A stretch of DNA of 24,549 bases from NCBI GenBank assembly GCA_964426915.1, contig CAYRTD010000046.1:1-24549 (forward strand), given 5' to 3'. Shown here piece by piece: positions 15,267 to 22,235 of this stretch (its first letter is position 1; the number at the start of each line of letters is the position of its first letter). The notes beneath the pieces were generated by a model, which had not been told where the DNA came from, did no database searches, and was given only the letters and a program-made list of their open reading frames with translations. The position numbers were made by a program, and so were the translations under genes. The stretch is from CAYRTD01 sp964426915. GTDB lineage: Bacteria > Bacteroidota > Bacteroidia > Bacteroidales > GCA-2748055.

Positions 15267-15689
15267 TTATTCGTTATTTGTTTCTGTTTCAACAAAATTC
15301 ATGCTGTCAAGTACTATCGTAACATGATTGGATCTTTTTCTGATCCTGTGAGCTCTACCCTGGGGAGCAGGACGAAGTCTCTTCAACATTCTAGCCTGAT
15401 CCACGAAGATCTCTTTGACATACAGATTACTTTCCTCAATCCTTACCCCTTCGTTTTTATTCTGCCAGTTAGCTATGGCAGATAGCAGAAGCTTTTCCAA
15501 TCTCTTTGAGGCTTCTTTTTCGTTGTACTTAAGTACATCAAGCGCCCGGTTAACCTCCATTCCACGGACCAGGTCAGCAACGAGCCTCATTTTACGCGGA
15601 GAGGTAGGGCAGTTACGCAATACTGCAAAAGCTTTATTTTTCCTTTCCTCTTTTAGTTGCTCGGCTCTATTTCTTTTTCTTGCACCCAT
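15267..15689 (-). CDS. rplV: 50S ribosomal protein L22 (uL22)
   Basis: Lines the nascent-peptide exit tunnel with a long beta-hairpin and is a known site of macrolide-resistance changes. It is 140 residues. A basic N-terminal extension (MGARKRNRAEQLKEERKNKA) precedes the core, with NCPTSPRKMRLVADLVRGME, LLSAIANWQNKNE and the hairpin tip region RLRPAPQGRAHRIRKRSNHV. The hairpin shows no obvious insertion or deletion. It is directly abutted by rpsC. Confidence 0.98.
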   Translation of the reverse strand: MGARKRNRAEQLKEERKNKAFAVLRNCPTSPRKMRLVADLVRGMEVNRALDVLKYNEKEASKRLEKLLLSAIANWQNKNEGVRIEESNLYVKEIFVDQARMLKRLRPAPQGRAHRIRKRSNHVTIVLDSMNFVETETNNE

Positions 15690-15711
15690 TGTAAATGTAT
15701 AAGTATTTTAA

Positions 15712-15978
15712 TTATTTCTGTTTACCACCATGGCCTCTGAACTGGCGGGTAGGAGCAAATTCTCCTAATTTATGCCCGACCATATTTTCAGTGATATAAA
15801 CAGGGATAAATTTATTTCCGTTATGTACTGCAACAGTATGTCCTACAAAGTCGGGAGAGATCAGTGATCTTCTCGACCAGGTCTTGATGACCTGTTTCTT
15901 ACCGGAATCATTCATTTCTGTAATGCGTTTTTCCAGCTTATAATCAATAAATGGACCTTTTTTCAGTGACCGGCTCAT
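15712..15978 (-). CDS. rpsS: 30S ribosomal protein S19 (uS19)
   Basis: Small-subunit head protein that pairs with S13 and contacts the large subunit. It is 88 residues: MSRSLKKGPFIDYKLEKRI, TWSRRSLISPDFVGHTVAVH and GHKLGEFAPTRQFRGHGGKQ are the family signatures. It lies 7 nt after rplB and 22 nt before rplV. Confidence 0.98.
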   Translation of the reverse strand: MSRSLKKGPFIDYKLEKRITEMNDSGKKQVIKTWSRRSLISPDFVGHTVAVHNGNKFIPVYITENMVGHKLGEFAPTRQFRGHGGKQK

Positions 15979-15985
15979 ATCTTAT

Positions 15986-16822
15986 CTATTTATTTTTTTT
16001 CTTTTTTCTTCTTTCTACAATGAATTTATTGGACAGGTTCTTCTTCTTGCGTGTCATATAACCTTTTGCAGGTATACCGTTTCTGGACCTTGGATGACCT
16101 CCTGATGCACGGCCTTCTCCTCCACCCATTGGGTGATCCACAGGATTCATTACAACACCTCTCACTCTTGGCCTTCTGCCCAACCAGCGTGATCTGCCGG
16201 CTTTTCCGGATTTTATCAAGCCATGATCGGCATTTGAAACGCTTCCAACAGTTGCACGACAGGTAGTTAAAACCATTCTGATCTCACCGGATGGAAGTTT
16301 AAGAATGGCATATTTGCCATCCCTGGAAGTAAGCTGTGCATAAGAACCGGCGCTTCTTACCATCATACCACCCTTTCCCGGTTTCATTTCAACATTATGT
16401 ACAACGGTTCCCAGGGGAATTTTACCCAGTGGTAATGAATTGCCAAGATCAGGGGCCACTTCATTCCCGGAAATCACGGTATCTCCGGTTTTTAGTCCAT
16501 GCGGAGCAAGAATATACCGCTTTTCTCCGTCCTGGTACACTACCAGTGCAATTCTGGCTGACCTATTAGGATCATATTCAATGGTTTTGACCGCCGCGGT
16601 CATATTATCTTTATCACGCTTAAAATCAATAACCCGGTATTTTCTTTTATGACCGCCACCCATGTATCTCATGGTCATTTTTCCTGTATTATTACGACCG
16701 CCACTTTTCTTCAAAGATTTAAGCAAAGATTTCTCCGGTGTCGAAGAGGTTATCTCTTCATAGGTGGAGCCATACTTAAACCTTTGACCTGGTGTTACAG
16801 GTTTTAATTTTTTTACTGCCAT
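15986..16822 (-). CDS. rplB: 50S ribosomal protein L2 (uL2)
   Basis: Highly conserved large-subunit protein close to the peptidyl-transferase centre, needed for subunit association. It is 278 residues. It has an N-terminal OB-like domain (MRYMGGGHKRKYRVIDFKRD) and an SH3-like domain. The C-terminal block NPVDHPMGGGEGRASGGHP keeps the His of the VDHP motif that in E. coli (His229) is important for peptidyl transfer. The C-terminus is basic (NKFIVERRKKKKNK). It lies 5 nt after rplW. Confidence 0.98.
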   Translation of the reverse strand: MAVKKLKPVTPGQRFKYGSTYEEITSSTPEKSLLKSLKKSGGRNNTGKMTMRYMGGGHKRKYRVIDFKRDKDNMTAAVKTIEYDPNRSARIALVVYQDGEKRYILAPHGLKTGDTVISGNEVAPDLGNSLPLGKIPLGTVVHNVEMKPGKGGMMVRSAGSYAQLTSRDGKYAILKLPSGEIRMVLTTCRATVGSVSNADHGLIKSGKAGRSRWLGRRPRVRGVVMNPVDHPMGGGEGRASGGHPRSRNGIPAKGYMTRKKKNLSNKFIVERRKKKKNK

Positions 16823-16827
16823 GTTAT

Positions 16828-17118
16828 TTAAATATTGCTATAAAAATCAATAGTTTCACCTTCTGCAACAGTTACTATTGCCCTTTTGGTAGTAGGTTTC
16901 TTCCCGGCTATTACACCGCTTTTGGTATAACGGGTTTGTTTTTTCCCACCATAAATCATTGTATTCACAGATACCACGGAAACATCGTATAATTCCTCAA
17001 CCGCTTTCTTGATCTGCAGTTTGTTTGCATTTTTATGAACAAGAAATCCGTAACGATTCATTTCCTCACCCTGTTCGGTGAATTTTTCTGTGATTATTGG
17101 TTTGATCAAAACTTCCAT
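16828..17118 (-). CDS. rplW: 50S ribosomal protein L23 (uL23)
   Basis: Forms the docking site for trigger factor and SRP at the tunnel exit. It is 96 residues: EVLIKPIITEKFTEQGEEMN, YGFLVHKNANKLQIKKAVEE and the extended loop GGKKQTRYTKSGVIAGKKPT are typical. It lies 14 nt after rplD and 5 nt before rplB in the S10-operon order. Confidence 0.98.
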   Translation of the reverse strand: MEVLIKPIITEKFTEQGEEMNRYGFLVHKNANKLQIKKAVEELYDVSVVSVNTMIYGGKKQTRYTKSGVIAGKKPTTKRAIVTVAEGETIDFYSNI

Positions 17119-17132
17119 GACCTTAATCTTCC

Positions 17133-17765
17133 TTAGTTATTTGTTAGCTCTGATTGCAAAACGTCAAGAGAACTCTCTACGAACAATAAAGCTGTCGCGT
17201 TCATAATCTCGTATGTATTTAATTCTGAGAGTGTTACAACCTTGGAGTTCTGTAAATTTCGCGAGGACAAATATAAATTATTATTTCTTTCTTTTAAAAT
17301 GAAAAGAGACTTTTTATTGTCAACTTTCAAATTTTTCTGAATATCAACAAATTCACTGGTTTTCGGAGCATCGAAAGAAAAATCCTCGATAACCACAATC
17401 TGCTGATTTTTAGCCTTATACGCCAGAGCTGAAGCTCGTGCAAGGCGTTTTACCTTTTTGTTAAGCTTAAAACCGTAATCCCTTGGCCTGGGACCGAAAG
17501 TCCGGCCACCGCCACGAAAAATAGGGTTTTTAATATCTCCGAAACGAGCTGTACCGGTACCTTTTTGTCTTTTGATCTTTTTGGTACTGCCTTTTATTTC
17601 AGCTCTTTCTTTGGTTTTGTGTGTACCTTGTCTTTTATTGGCGAGATATTGTTTCACATCAAGGTAAATAGCATGATCATTCGGTTCGATACCGAAAATA
17701 TCATTCTCAAGCTTTACCTTTTTATCCGTTTCTTTGCCGTTTATGCTAAATACCTTTAATTCCAT
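17133..17765 (-). CDS. rplD: 50S ribosomal protein L4 (uL4)
   Basis: Large-subunit protein whose loop forms part of the exit-tunnel constriction; in E. coli it also represses the S10 operon. It is 210 residues. The tunnel loop contains KIKRQKGTGTARFGDIKNPI and FRGGGRTFGPRPRDYGFKLN. The C-terminal half has the globular fold with ARASALAYKAKN. The loop region that carries macrolide-resistance changes in other bacteria looks normal. Its ATG overlaps the rplC stop by one base (TAATG). Confidence 0.98.
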   Translation of the reverse strand: MELKVFSINGKETDKKVKLENDIFGIEPNDHAIYLDVKQYLANKRQGTHKTKERAEIKGSTKKIKRQKGTGTARFGDIKNPIFRGGGRTFGPRPRDYGFKLNKKVKRLARASALAYKAKNQQIVVIEDFSFDAPKTSEFVDIQKNLKVDNKKSLFILKERNNNLYLSSRNLQNSKVVTLSELNTYEIMNATALLFVESSLDVLQSELTNN

Positions 17766-18382
17766 TATTTCTCAATAATTAAATATGAACCATTAGATCC
17801 GGGAACCGAACCTTTAACCAGAAGAAGGTTATTCTCCGGGATCAATTTGACTACTCTGAGGTTGAGAACTTTAATTCTTCTATTTCCTGTTTGTCCACCC
17901 ATACGCATACCCTTAAATACTCGAGAGGGATATGATGATGCACCAAGGGAACCCGGTGCTCTGAGGCGGTTATGCTGACCATGAGTTGCATCGTTTACAC
18001 CGGCAAAGCCATGTCTTTTAACAACGCCCTGAAAACCTTTTCCTTTTGAGATCCCAACGACATCCAGCCAGATGTCATCCTTAAAATAATCTACTGTTAT
18101 CACATCTCCCGGTTTCCAGTCTTTCACGAAACCTTTAAGTTCGATCACTTTCTTTTTTGGACTGGTATCAGCTTTTTGAAAATGACCTTTCATAGCGTTG
18201 GAGGTCCTTTTTTCCTTTTTCTCATCAAATGCAAGCTGTACAGCGGCGTAGCCATCATTTTCCACGGTTTTCACCTGTGTAACTACGCATGGACCAGCCT
18301 GAATTACAGTACATGGGACATTTTTACCATTCTCGTCGAAAATGGAAGTCATACCGACCTTTTTACCAATTAATCCTGGCAT
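17765..18382 (-). CDS. rplC: 50S ribosomal protein L3 (uL3)
   Basis: Early-assembly large-subunit protein with a loop reaching toward the peptidyl-transferase centre. It is 205 residues, starting MPGLIGKKVGMTSIFDENGK. The central loop carries GKGFQGVVKRHGFAG, then PGSLGASSYPSRVFKGMRMG and GNRRIKVLNLRVV. E. coli has GSIGQNQ here, with a methylated glutamine; this protein has GSLGASS, so that PrmB modification site is not conserved. It overlaps rplD by one base and follows rpsJ after 20 nt. Confidence 0.98.
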   Translation of the reverse strand: MPGLIGKKVGMTSIFDENGKNVPCTVIQAGPCVVTQVKTVENDGYAAVQLAFDEKKEKRTSNAMKGHFQKADTSPKKKVIELKGFVKDWKPGDVITVDYFKDDIWLDVVGISKGKGFQGVVKRHGFAGVNDATHGQHNRLRAPGSLGASSYPSRVFKGMRMGGQTGNRRIKVLNLRVVKLIPENNLLLVKGSVPGSNGSYLIIEK

Positions 18383-18402
18383 CTTTTTACTTTTTATCGT
18401 TA

Positions 18403-18708
18403 TTATACCTTAATTTCTACTTCAACACCACTGGGTAATTCTAGCTTCATCAACGCATCAATGGTTTTTGGTGTCGAACTGTAAATGTCGAGCAAACGCT
18501 TGAATGAAGATAACTGGAACTGTTCCCTTGACTTCTTGTTCACAAAGGTAGACCTTAATACCGTGAACACTCTCTTATGAGTGGGCAAAGGGATAGGTCC
18601 ACTCACAACCGCACCTGTGGATTTAACTGTCTTGACGATTTTTTCGGCAGACTTATCGACCAGGTTATGGTCATACGATTTTAATTTAATTCTGATCTTC
18701 TGGCTCAT
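18403..18708 (-). CDS. rpsJ: 30S ribosomal protein S10 (uS10)
   Basis: Small-subunit head protein; as NusE it also joins transcription antitermination complexes with NusB and NusG. It is 101 residues: MSQKIRIKLKSYDHNLVDKS, SGPIPLPTHKRVFTVLRSTF and NKKSREQFQLSSFKRLLDIY are family signatures. It directly follows fusA after 12 nt. The tuf gene, which in E. coli ends the str operon between fusA and the S10 operon, is not present, so the two operons are fused. Confidence 0.98.
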   Translation of the reverse strand: MSQKIRIKLKSYDHNLVDKSAEKIVKTVKSTGAVVSGPIPLPTHKRVFTVLRSTFVNKKSREQFQLSSFKRLLDIYSSTPKTIDALMKLELPSGVEVEIKV

Positions 18709-18720
18709 TCTTCTATTCTG

Positions 18721-20829
18721 TTAAACAAATGTTTTACCACTAATTTTTTCAAGTATTTTGTTAGCAAGGTTTTGCTCAACCTTTTCATAATGACTGAATT
18801 CCATAGTCACCGTCGCTCTTCCCGAGGTAAGTGTTCTCAATACAGTAACATAACCAAATTGTTCCGATAAGGGCACTTTGGCTTTAATAACCCGGGCTCC
18901 TGCTTTGGCTTCCATACCTTCTACCTGTCCTCTTCTCTTATTGAAATCGGAAGTGATTTCTCCCATATACTCTTCGGGGGTAACAACCTCTGCTGACATA
19001 ATAGGTTCAAGAAGAACGGGTTTAGCTTTTGGAGCAGCTTTCCTGAAAGCCTGTTTTGCTGCAATCTCAAATGCGAGCGCATCAGAATCCACGGGGTGAT
19101 AAGATCCGTCGATAAGGGTCACCTTGAGTCCGTCAACAGGAAAACCTGCCAAGGGTCCATTACTAAGAGACTGTGAGAAACCTTTCTCTATTGCGGGAAT
19201 AAAATCTTTTGGGATATTTCCGCCTTTAACCTTATTTTCGAAAACAAGTCCCGTGGCACCTTCAGGTGCAGGACCAACTTTAACAATTATATCAGCAAAT
19301 TTTCCCCGACCCCCGGTCTGCTTTTTAAATATCTCCCTGTGTTCAACTTCTGCCGTGACCGCTTCCTTATAGTTAACCTGGGGCTGCCCCTGGTTACAGT
19401 CCACTTTAAATTCCCGCATCAGCCTGTCAACAAGAATTTCAAGGTGTAATTCCCCCATTCCGCTAATGATCGTTTGTCCTGAATCAGGATCGGATTTGAC
19501 CTGAAACGTAGGATCCTCTTCAGCAAGCTTGTGAAGCGCCATGGATAGTTTCTCGATATCAGCCTGTGTTTTGGGTTCAATGGCCACGTTTATAACAGGT
19601 TCGGGAAAACTCATCGATTCCAGCAAAACGGGTTTATTAACCGCACAAAGTGTATCACCGGTTTTCAGATCCTTAAAACCTACGACCGCACAAATATCAC
19701 CTGCTTCAACTTCTTTTCTGGGGATCTGTTTATTGGCATGCATCTGATAAAGCCGGTTTACTCTTTCCTTTTTCCCGCTCCTCATATTATATACCATTAC
19801 GCCTTCCTGAAGTGTTCCGGAATAAACCCTCACATAAGCGAGCCTTCCTACAAAAGGATCGGTGGCAATTTTAAAAGCAAGAGCAGCAAGAGGTGCTTCC
19901 GGATCTGCATCTACATCAACATCCTTTTCCGTTTTCGGATCAATGCCGGTTATAGCTTCAACATCCAGTGGACTGGGAAGTAATGAAACAATACCATCAA
20001 GCAGCCTTTGAATTCCCTTATTTTTGAATGCAGAACCGCAGAAAACAGGAACGATCTGCCTGTTAATTGTAGCTTTCCGGGTGGCTGCCATAAACTCATC
20101 AACAGTTATGGAAGTACGATCGTCTAGAAAACGCTCAAGCAAAGTATCGTCAGATACGGCTACCGCTTCCACAAGTTTTTCTCTCCACTCTTCAGTTTCC
20201 TCCACCAGTTCATCCGGAATTTCCTCAAGGGTATAATTGGTGCCAAGAGTTTCATCATCATGCCAGATGACCGCCTTTCTTTCAATAAGGTCTATTACAC
20301 CTCTGAAATTATCCTCTGAACCGATGGGTATTTGCATAGGGACAGGGTTAGCTCCCAGCTTATCCTTTATTTCCCCTACAACAGATAAAAAATCAGCCCC
20401 TACCCTGTCCATTTTATTTACAAAAGCAAGCCTGGGAACTTTATATTTATCTGCCTGCCTCCAGACAGTTTCCGACTGTGGCTCGACACCACCCACACCG
20501 CAAAATACTGCTATCGCACCATCGAGAACCCGCAATGATCGTTCTACTTCAACGGTAAAATCAACATGCCCGGGAGTGTCGATTATATTTACTTTAAAAT
20601 CCTGTTCGTTGTGTTTCCAGTAAGTAGTTGTAGCAGCAGATGTAATTGTAATACCTCTCTCCTGTTCCTGCACCATCCAGTCCATAACGGCCGAGCCTTC
20701 ATGCACCTCACCCATTCTGTGAGAAATACCGGTATAAAACAGAATACGTTCTGTTGTGGTGGTTTTTCCCGCATCAATATGGGCCATTATCCCAATATTC
20801 CTTGTATTTTGTAAATCCTGCTTCATCAA
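18721..20829 (-). CDS. fusA: Elongation factor G, canonical GTPase
   Basis: Ribosomal translocase that also helps recycle ribosomes; the target of fusidic acid. It is 702 residues with all five domains. The G domain is intact: P-loop AHIDAGKT at 16-23, switch I RGITITSAA with Thr61, switch II DTPGHVDF at 84-91 with catalytic His88, NKMD at 138-141 and GSA at 265-267. Domain III holds SGMGELHLEIL. Domain IV has DGSYHPVDSDALAFEIAAKQ at about 574-593, reaching the decoding centre. It starts MMKQDLQNTR; the second Met is an equally likely start. It lies between rpsG (15 nt) and rpsJ (12 nt). A paralog with a degraded G domain lies on the opposite strand beyond rpsL. Confidence 0.98.
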   Translation of the reverse strand: MMKQDLQNTRNIGIMAHIDAGKTTTTERILFYTGISHRMGEVHEGSAVMDWMVQEQERGITITSAATTTYWKHNEQDFKVNIIDTPGHVDFTVEVERSLRVLDGAIAVFCGVGGVEPQSETVWRQADKYKVPRLAFVNKMDRVGADFLSVVGEIKDKLGANPVPMQIPIGSEDNFRGVIDLIERKAVIWHDDETLGTNYTLEEIPDELVEETEEWREKLVEAVAVSDDTLLERFLDDRTSITVDEFMAATRKATINRQIVPVFCGSAFKNKGIQRLLDGIVSLLPSPLDVEAITGIDPKTEKDVDVDADPEAPLAALAFKIATDPFVGRLAYVRVYSGTLQEGVMVYNMRSGKKERVNRLYQMHANKQIPRKEVEAGDICAVVGFKDLKTGDTLCAVNKPVLLESMSFPEPVINVAIEPKTQADIEKLSMALHKLAEEDPTFQVKSDPDSGQTIISGMGELHLEILVDRLMREFKVDCNQGQPQVNYKEAVTAEVEHREIFKKQTGGRGKFADIIVKVGPAPEGATGLVFENKVKGGNIPKDFIPAIEKGFSQSLSNGPLAGFPVDGLKVTLIDGSYHPVDSDALAFEIAAKQAFRKAAPKAKPVLLEPIMSAEVVTPEEYMGEITSDFNKRRGQVEGMEAKAGARVIKAKVPLSEQFGYVTVLRTLTSGRATVTMEFSHYEKVEQNLANKILEKISGKTFV

Positions 20830-20844
20830 AAATTTAACCTGGAA

Positions 20845-21321
20845 TTAAAATCTAAAATGTGCGAATGCCTTATTGGCATCAGCCATCCGGTGAGTATCTT
20901 CTTTTCTTTTGAATGCTCCACCTTCATTATTATATGCAGCTACGATTTCGGCAGCTAATTTCTCAGCCATTGACCTGCCGGAGCGTTTTCGTGCAAAGAA
21001 GATCAGATTTTTCATGCTTACTGAAACCTTTCTCGAACCGCGAATCTCCATGGGAACCTGAAAAGTTGCTCCACCCACCCTGCGGCTTTTTACCTCCACC
21101 TGGGGAGTTATGTTTTCGAGAGCCTGTTTCCAGATATCCAAAGGTTCTTTCTCTTCTTTTTTTGTTTTTTCTGCTACAATTTTCATTGCATCATAAAAGA
21201 TCGCATATGAGATGCTCTTCTTACCGTCAAGCATAAGATTATTCACAAACCTGGTAACTTCAGGATCGTTGAATTTAGGATCCGGAAGTAAAATTTTCTT
21301 CTTTGGCTTTGTCTTTCTCAT
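20845..21321 (-). CDS. rpsG: 30S ribosomal protein S7 (uS7)
   Basis: Primary binder of the 16S rRNA 3' major domain at the E site; in E. coli it is also the translational regulator of the str operon. It is 158 residues: MRKTKPKKKILLPDPKFNDP, FVNNLMLDGKKSISYAIFYD, SRRVGGATFQVPMEIRGSRK and GGAFKRKEDTHRMADANKAF fit the family. It lies 15 nt after rpsL and 15 nt before fusA. Confidence 0.98.
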   Translation of the reverse strand: MRKTKPKKKILLPDPKFNDPEVTRFVNNLMLDGKKSISYAIFYDAMKIVAEKTKKEEKEPLDIWKQALENITPQVEVKSRRVGGATFQVPMEIRGSRKVSVSMKNLIFFARKRSGRSMAEKLAAEIVAAYNNEGGAFKRKEDTHRMADANKAFAHFRF

Positions 21322-21336
21322 TATATCAGAATGTTA

Positions 21337-21711
21337 TTATTTTTTAGGTCTTTTGGTTCCGTATTTGGACCGTCTTTGTGTCCTTCCTTCAACACCGGAA
21401 GCATCAAGTGCACCTCGGACAAGGTGATAACGAACACCCGGAAGATCTTTCACCCTTCCACCTCTTATAAGAACAATTGAGTGCTCCTGGAGATTATGAC
21501 CTTCGCCTGGAATATATGCATTCACTTCCTTACCATTTGTGAGCCTTACCCTGGCAACTTTTCTCATTGCTGAGTTAGGTTTTTTAGGGGTTGTCGTATA
21601 AACACGAACACATACTCCTCTTCTCTGAGGACATGAATCAAGAGCAGGCGCTTTACTCTTCTCAACCATCTTTTTCCTGCCCTTTCTAACTAACTGCTGA
21701 ATCGTTGGCAT
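21337..21711 (-). CDS. rpsL: 30S ribosomal protein S12 (uS12)
   Basis: Decoding-centre protein that controls translational accuracy and is the site of streptomycin-resistance changes. It is 124 residues. TTTPKKPNSAMRKVARVRLT includes Lys43, and GGRVKDLPGVRYHLVRGALD includes the second lysine and the aspartate known to be methylthiolated in E. coli. Both lysine positions look streptomycin-sensitive. It is the first gene of the 33-gene supercluster, about 40 nt downstream of the predicted transcription start. The leader is A/T-rich with no Shine-Dalgarno sequence. rpoB/rpoC, which I recall upstream of rpsL in Bacteroides, are replaced here by a divergent EF-G paralog. Confidence 0.98.
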   Translation of the reverse strand: MPTIQQLVRKGRKKMVEKSKAPALDSCPQRRGVCVRVYTTTPKKPNSAMRKVARVRLTNGKEVNAYIPGEGHNLQEHSIVLIRGGRVKDLPGVRYHLVRGALDASGVEGRTQRRSKYGTKRPKK

Positions 21712-21759
21712 ATACTATATTTTCTAATGTTTAAATATCTTTTTCTCAAAAACGGGTTG

Positions 21760-21788
21760 CAAAGGTATTCTTTTTTTTTAAAAAACAA
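21760..21788 (-). promoter_or_regulatory. Promoter of the str-S10-spc-alpha supercluster
   Basis: On the minus strand TTG (21788-21786) and TACCTTTG (21767-21760) are separated by 18 nt made almost entirely of T and A runs. This matches the Bacteroidota promoter pattern (-33 TTG/TTTG, -7 TAnnTTTG) bound by the group's primary sigma factor. The predicted start near 21753 gives a leader of about 40 nt before rpsL. Since no gap in the next 33 genes exceeds 30 nt, this is probably the main promoter for the whole block. Confidence 0.75.
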
Positions 21789-21887
21789 TAATTTTTGCAT
21801 AAATTCTTTATCATCAGGAAGCTGAAAAATAGCTGTATATTTTGAGTCAGAAAACACCTTATTATATAGTGATTTTTAGTTATGGGT

Positions 21888-22081
21888 ACTTACAAATTGA
21901 AAGCTTCCTTCCGGTTGCCCCACCCAAGCCCTCCCCCAGGAGGCATACGCGTCAACTTAAGACCCTTCATCTGTTTTGATTGGAAGGAGAGAGAGGTTTC
22001 TCCGAGCACAGAGTGAGTGTGAGTGTGAGAGCGAGGGTTTGGGTGGGGCAAGAAGAAAGAATACTTTCAGATTGTAAGTTC
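21888..22081. repeat. Imperfect inverted-repeat element (copy B) between divergent promoters
   Basis: Its two ends are inverted copies of each other. Arms TTGCCCCACCCAAGCCCTC (21915-21933) and its near reverse complement (22033-22051) match at 18 of 19 positions. Outside them the complementarity continues more loosely (ACTTACAA-TTGAAAG on the left against CTTTCAGATTGTAAGT on the right), giving arms of about 45 bp around a 99-nt centre that includes a GTGAGTGTGAGTGTGAGAG purine/GT run. The right arm recurs at 2304-2345. It looks like a MITE-like or dispersed palindromic element. It lies about 100 nt upstream of the rpsL promoter and about 50 nt upstream of the fusA2 promoter. Confidence 0.65.
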
Positions 22082-22132
22082 TTCTAAAATGATTATTACT
22101 TTTTAGACACCCTCAGTTTTCTTTGAAAGTTA

Positions 22133-22162
22133 TTGCCTCTTTTTAAAAATTTATTACTTTTG
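22133..22162 (+). promoter_or_regulatory. Promoter of fusA2
   Basis: TTG at 22133-22135 and TACTTTTG at 22155-22162, 19 nt apart, match the Bacteroidota -33/-7 pattern. The predicted start near 22168 gives a leader of about 67 nt. The first bases of that leader can fold into a small hairpin (CTCAA 22168-22172 with TTGAG 22190-22194) capped by an inner AAC-TTCG-GTT loop. No activator site is recognisable by eye, although the Bacteroides homolog is reported to be activated by the regulator Cur. Confidence 0.72.
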
Positions 22163-22235
22163 CAATCCTCAATGAACTTCGGTTAGTTGTTGAGAACAAA
22201 GAGCATACCCAAATGATAAATCTATAATCAGTAAC

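Noticed and set aside
21712..22235. Possible small RNA or CRISPR-like array between rpsL and fusA2
   Set aside because: The repeated segments are two inverted arms, not regularly spaced direct repeats, and the rest is explained by two promoters and one repeat element.
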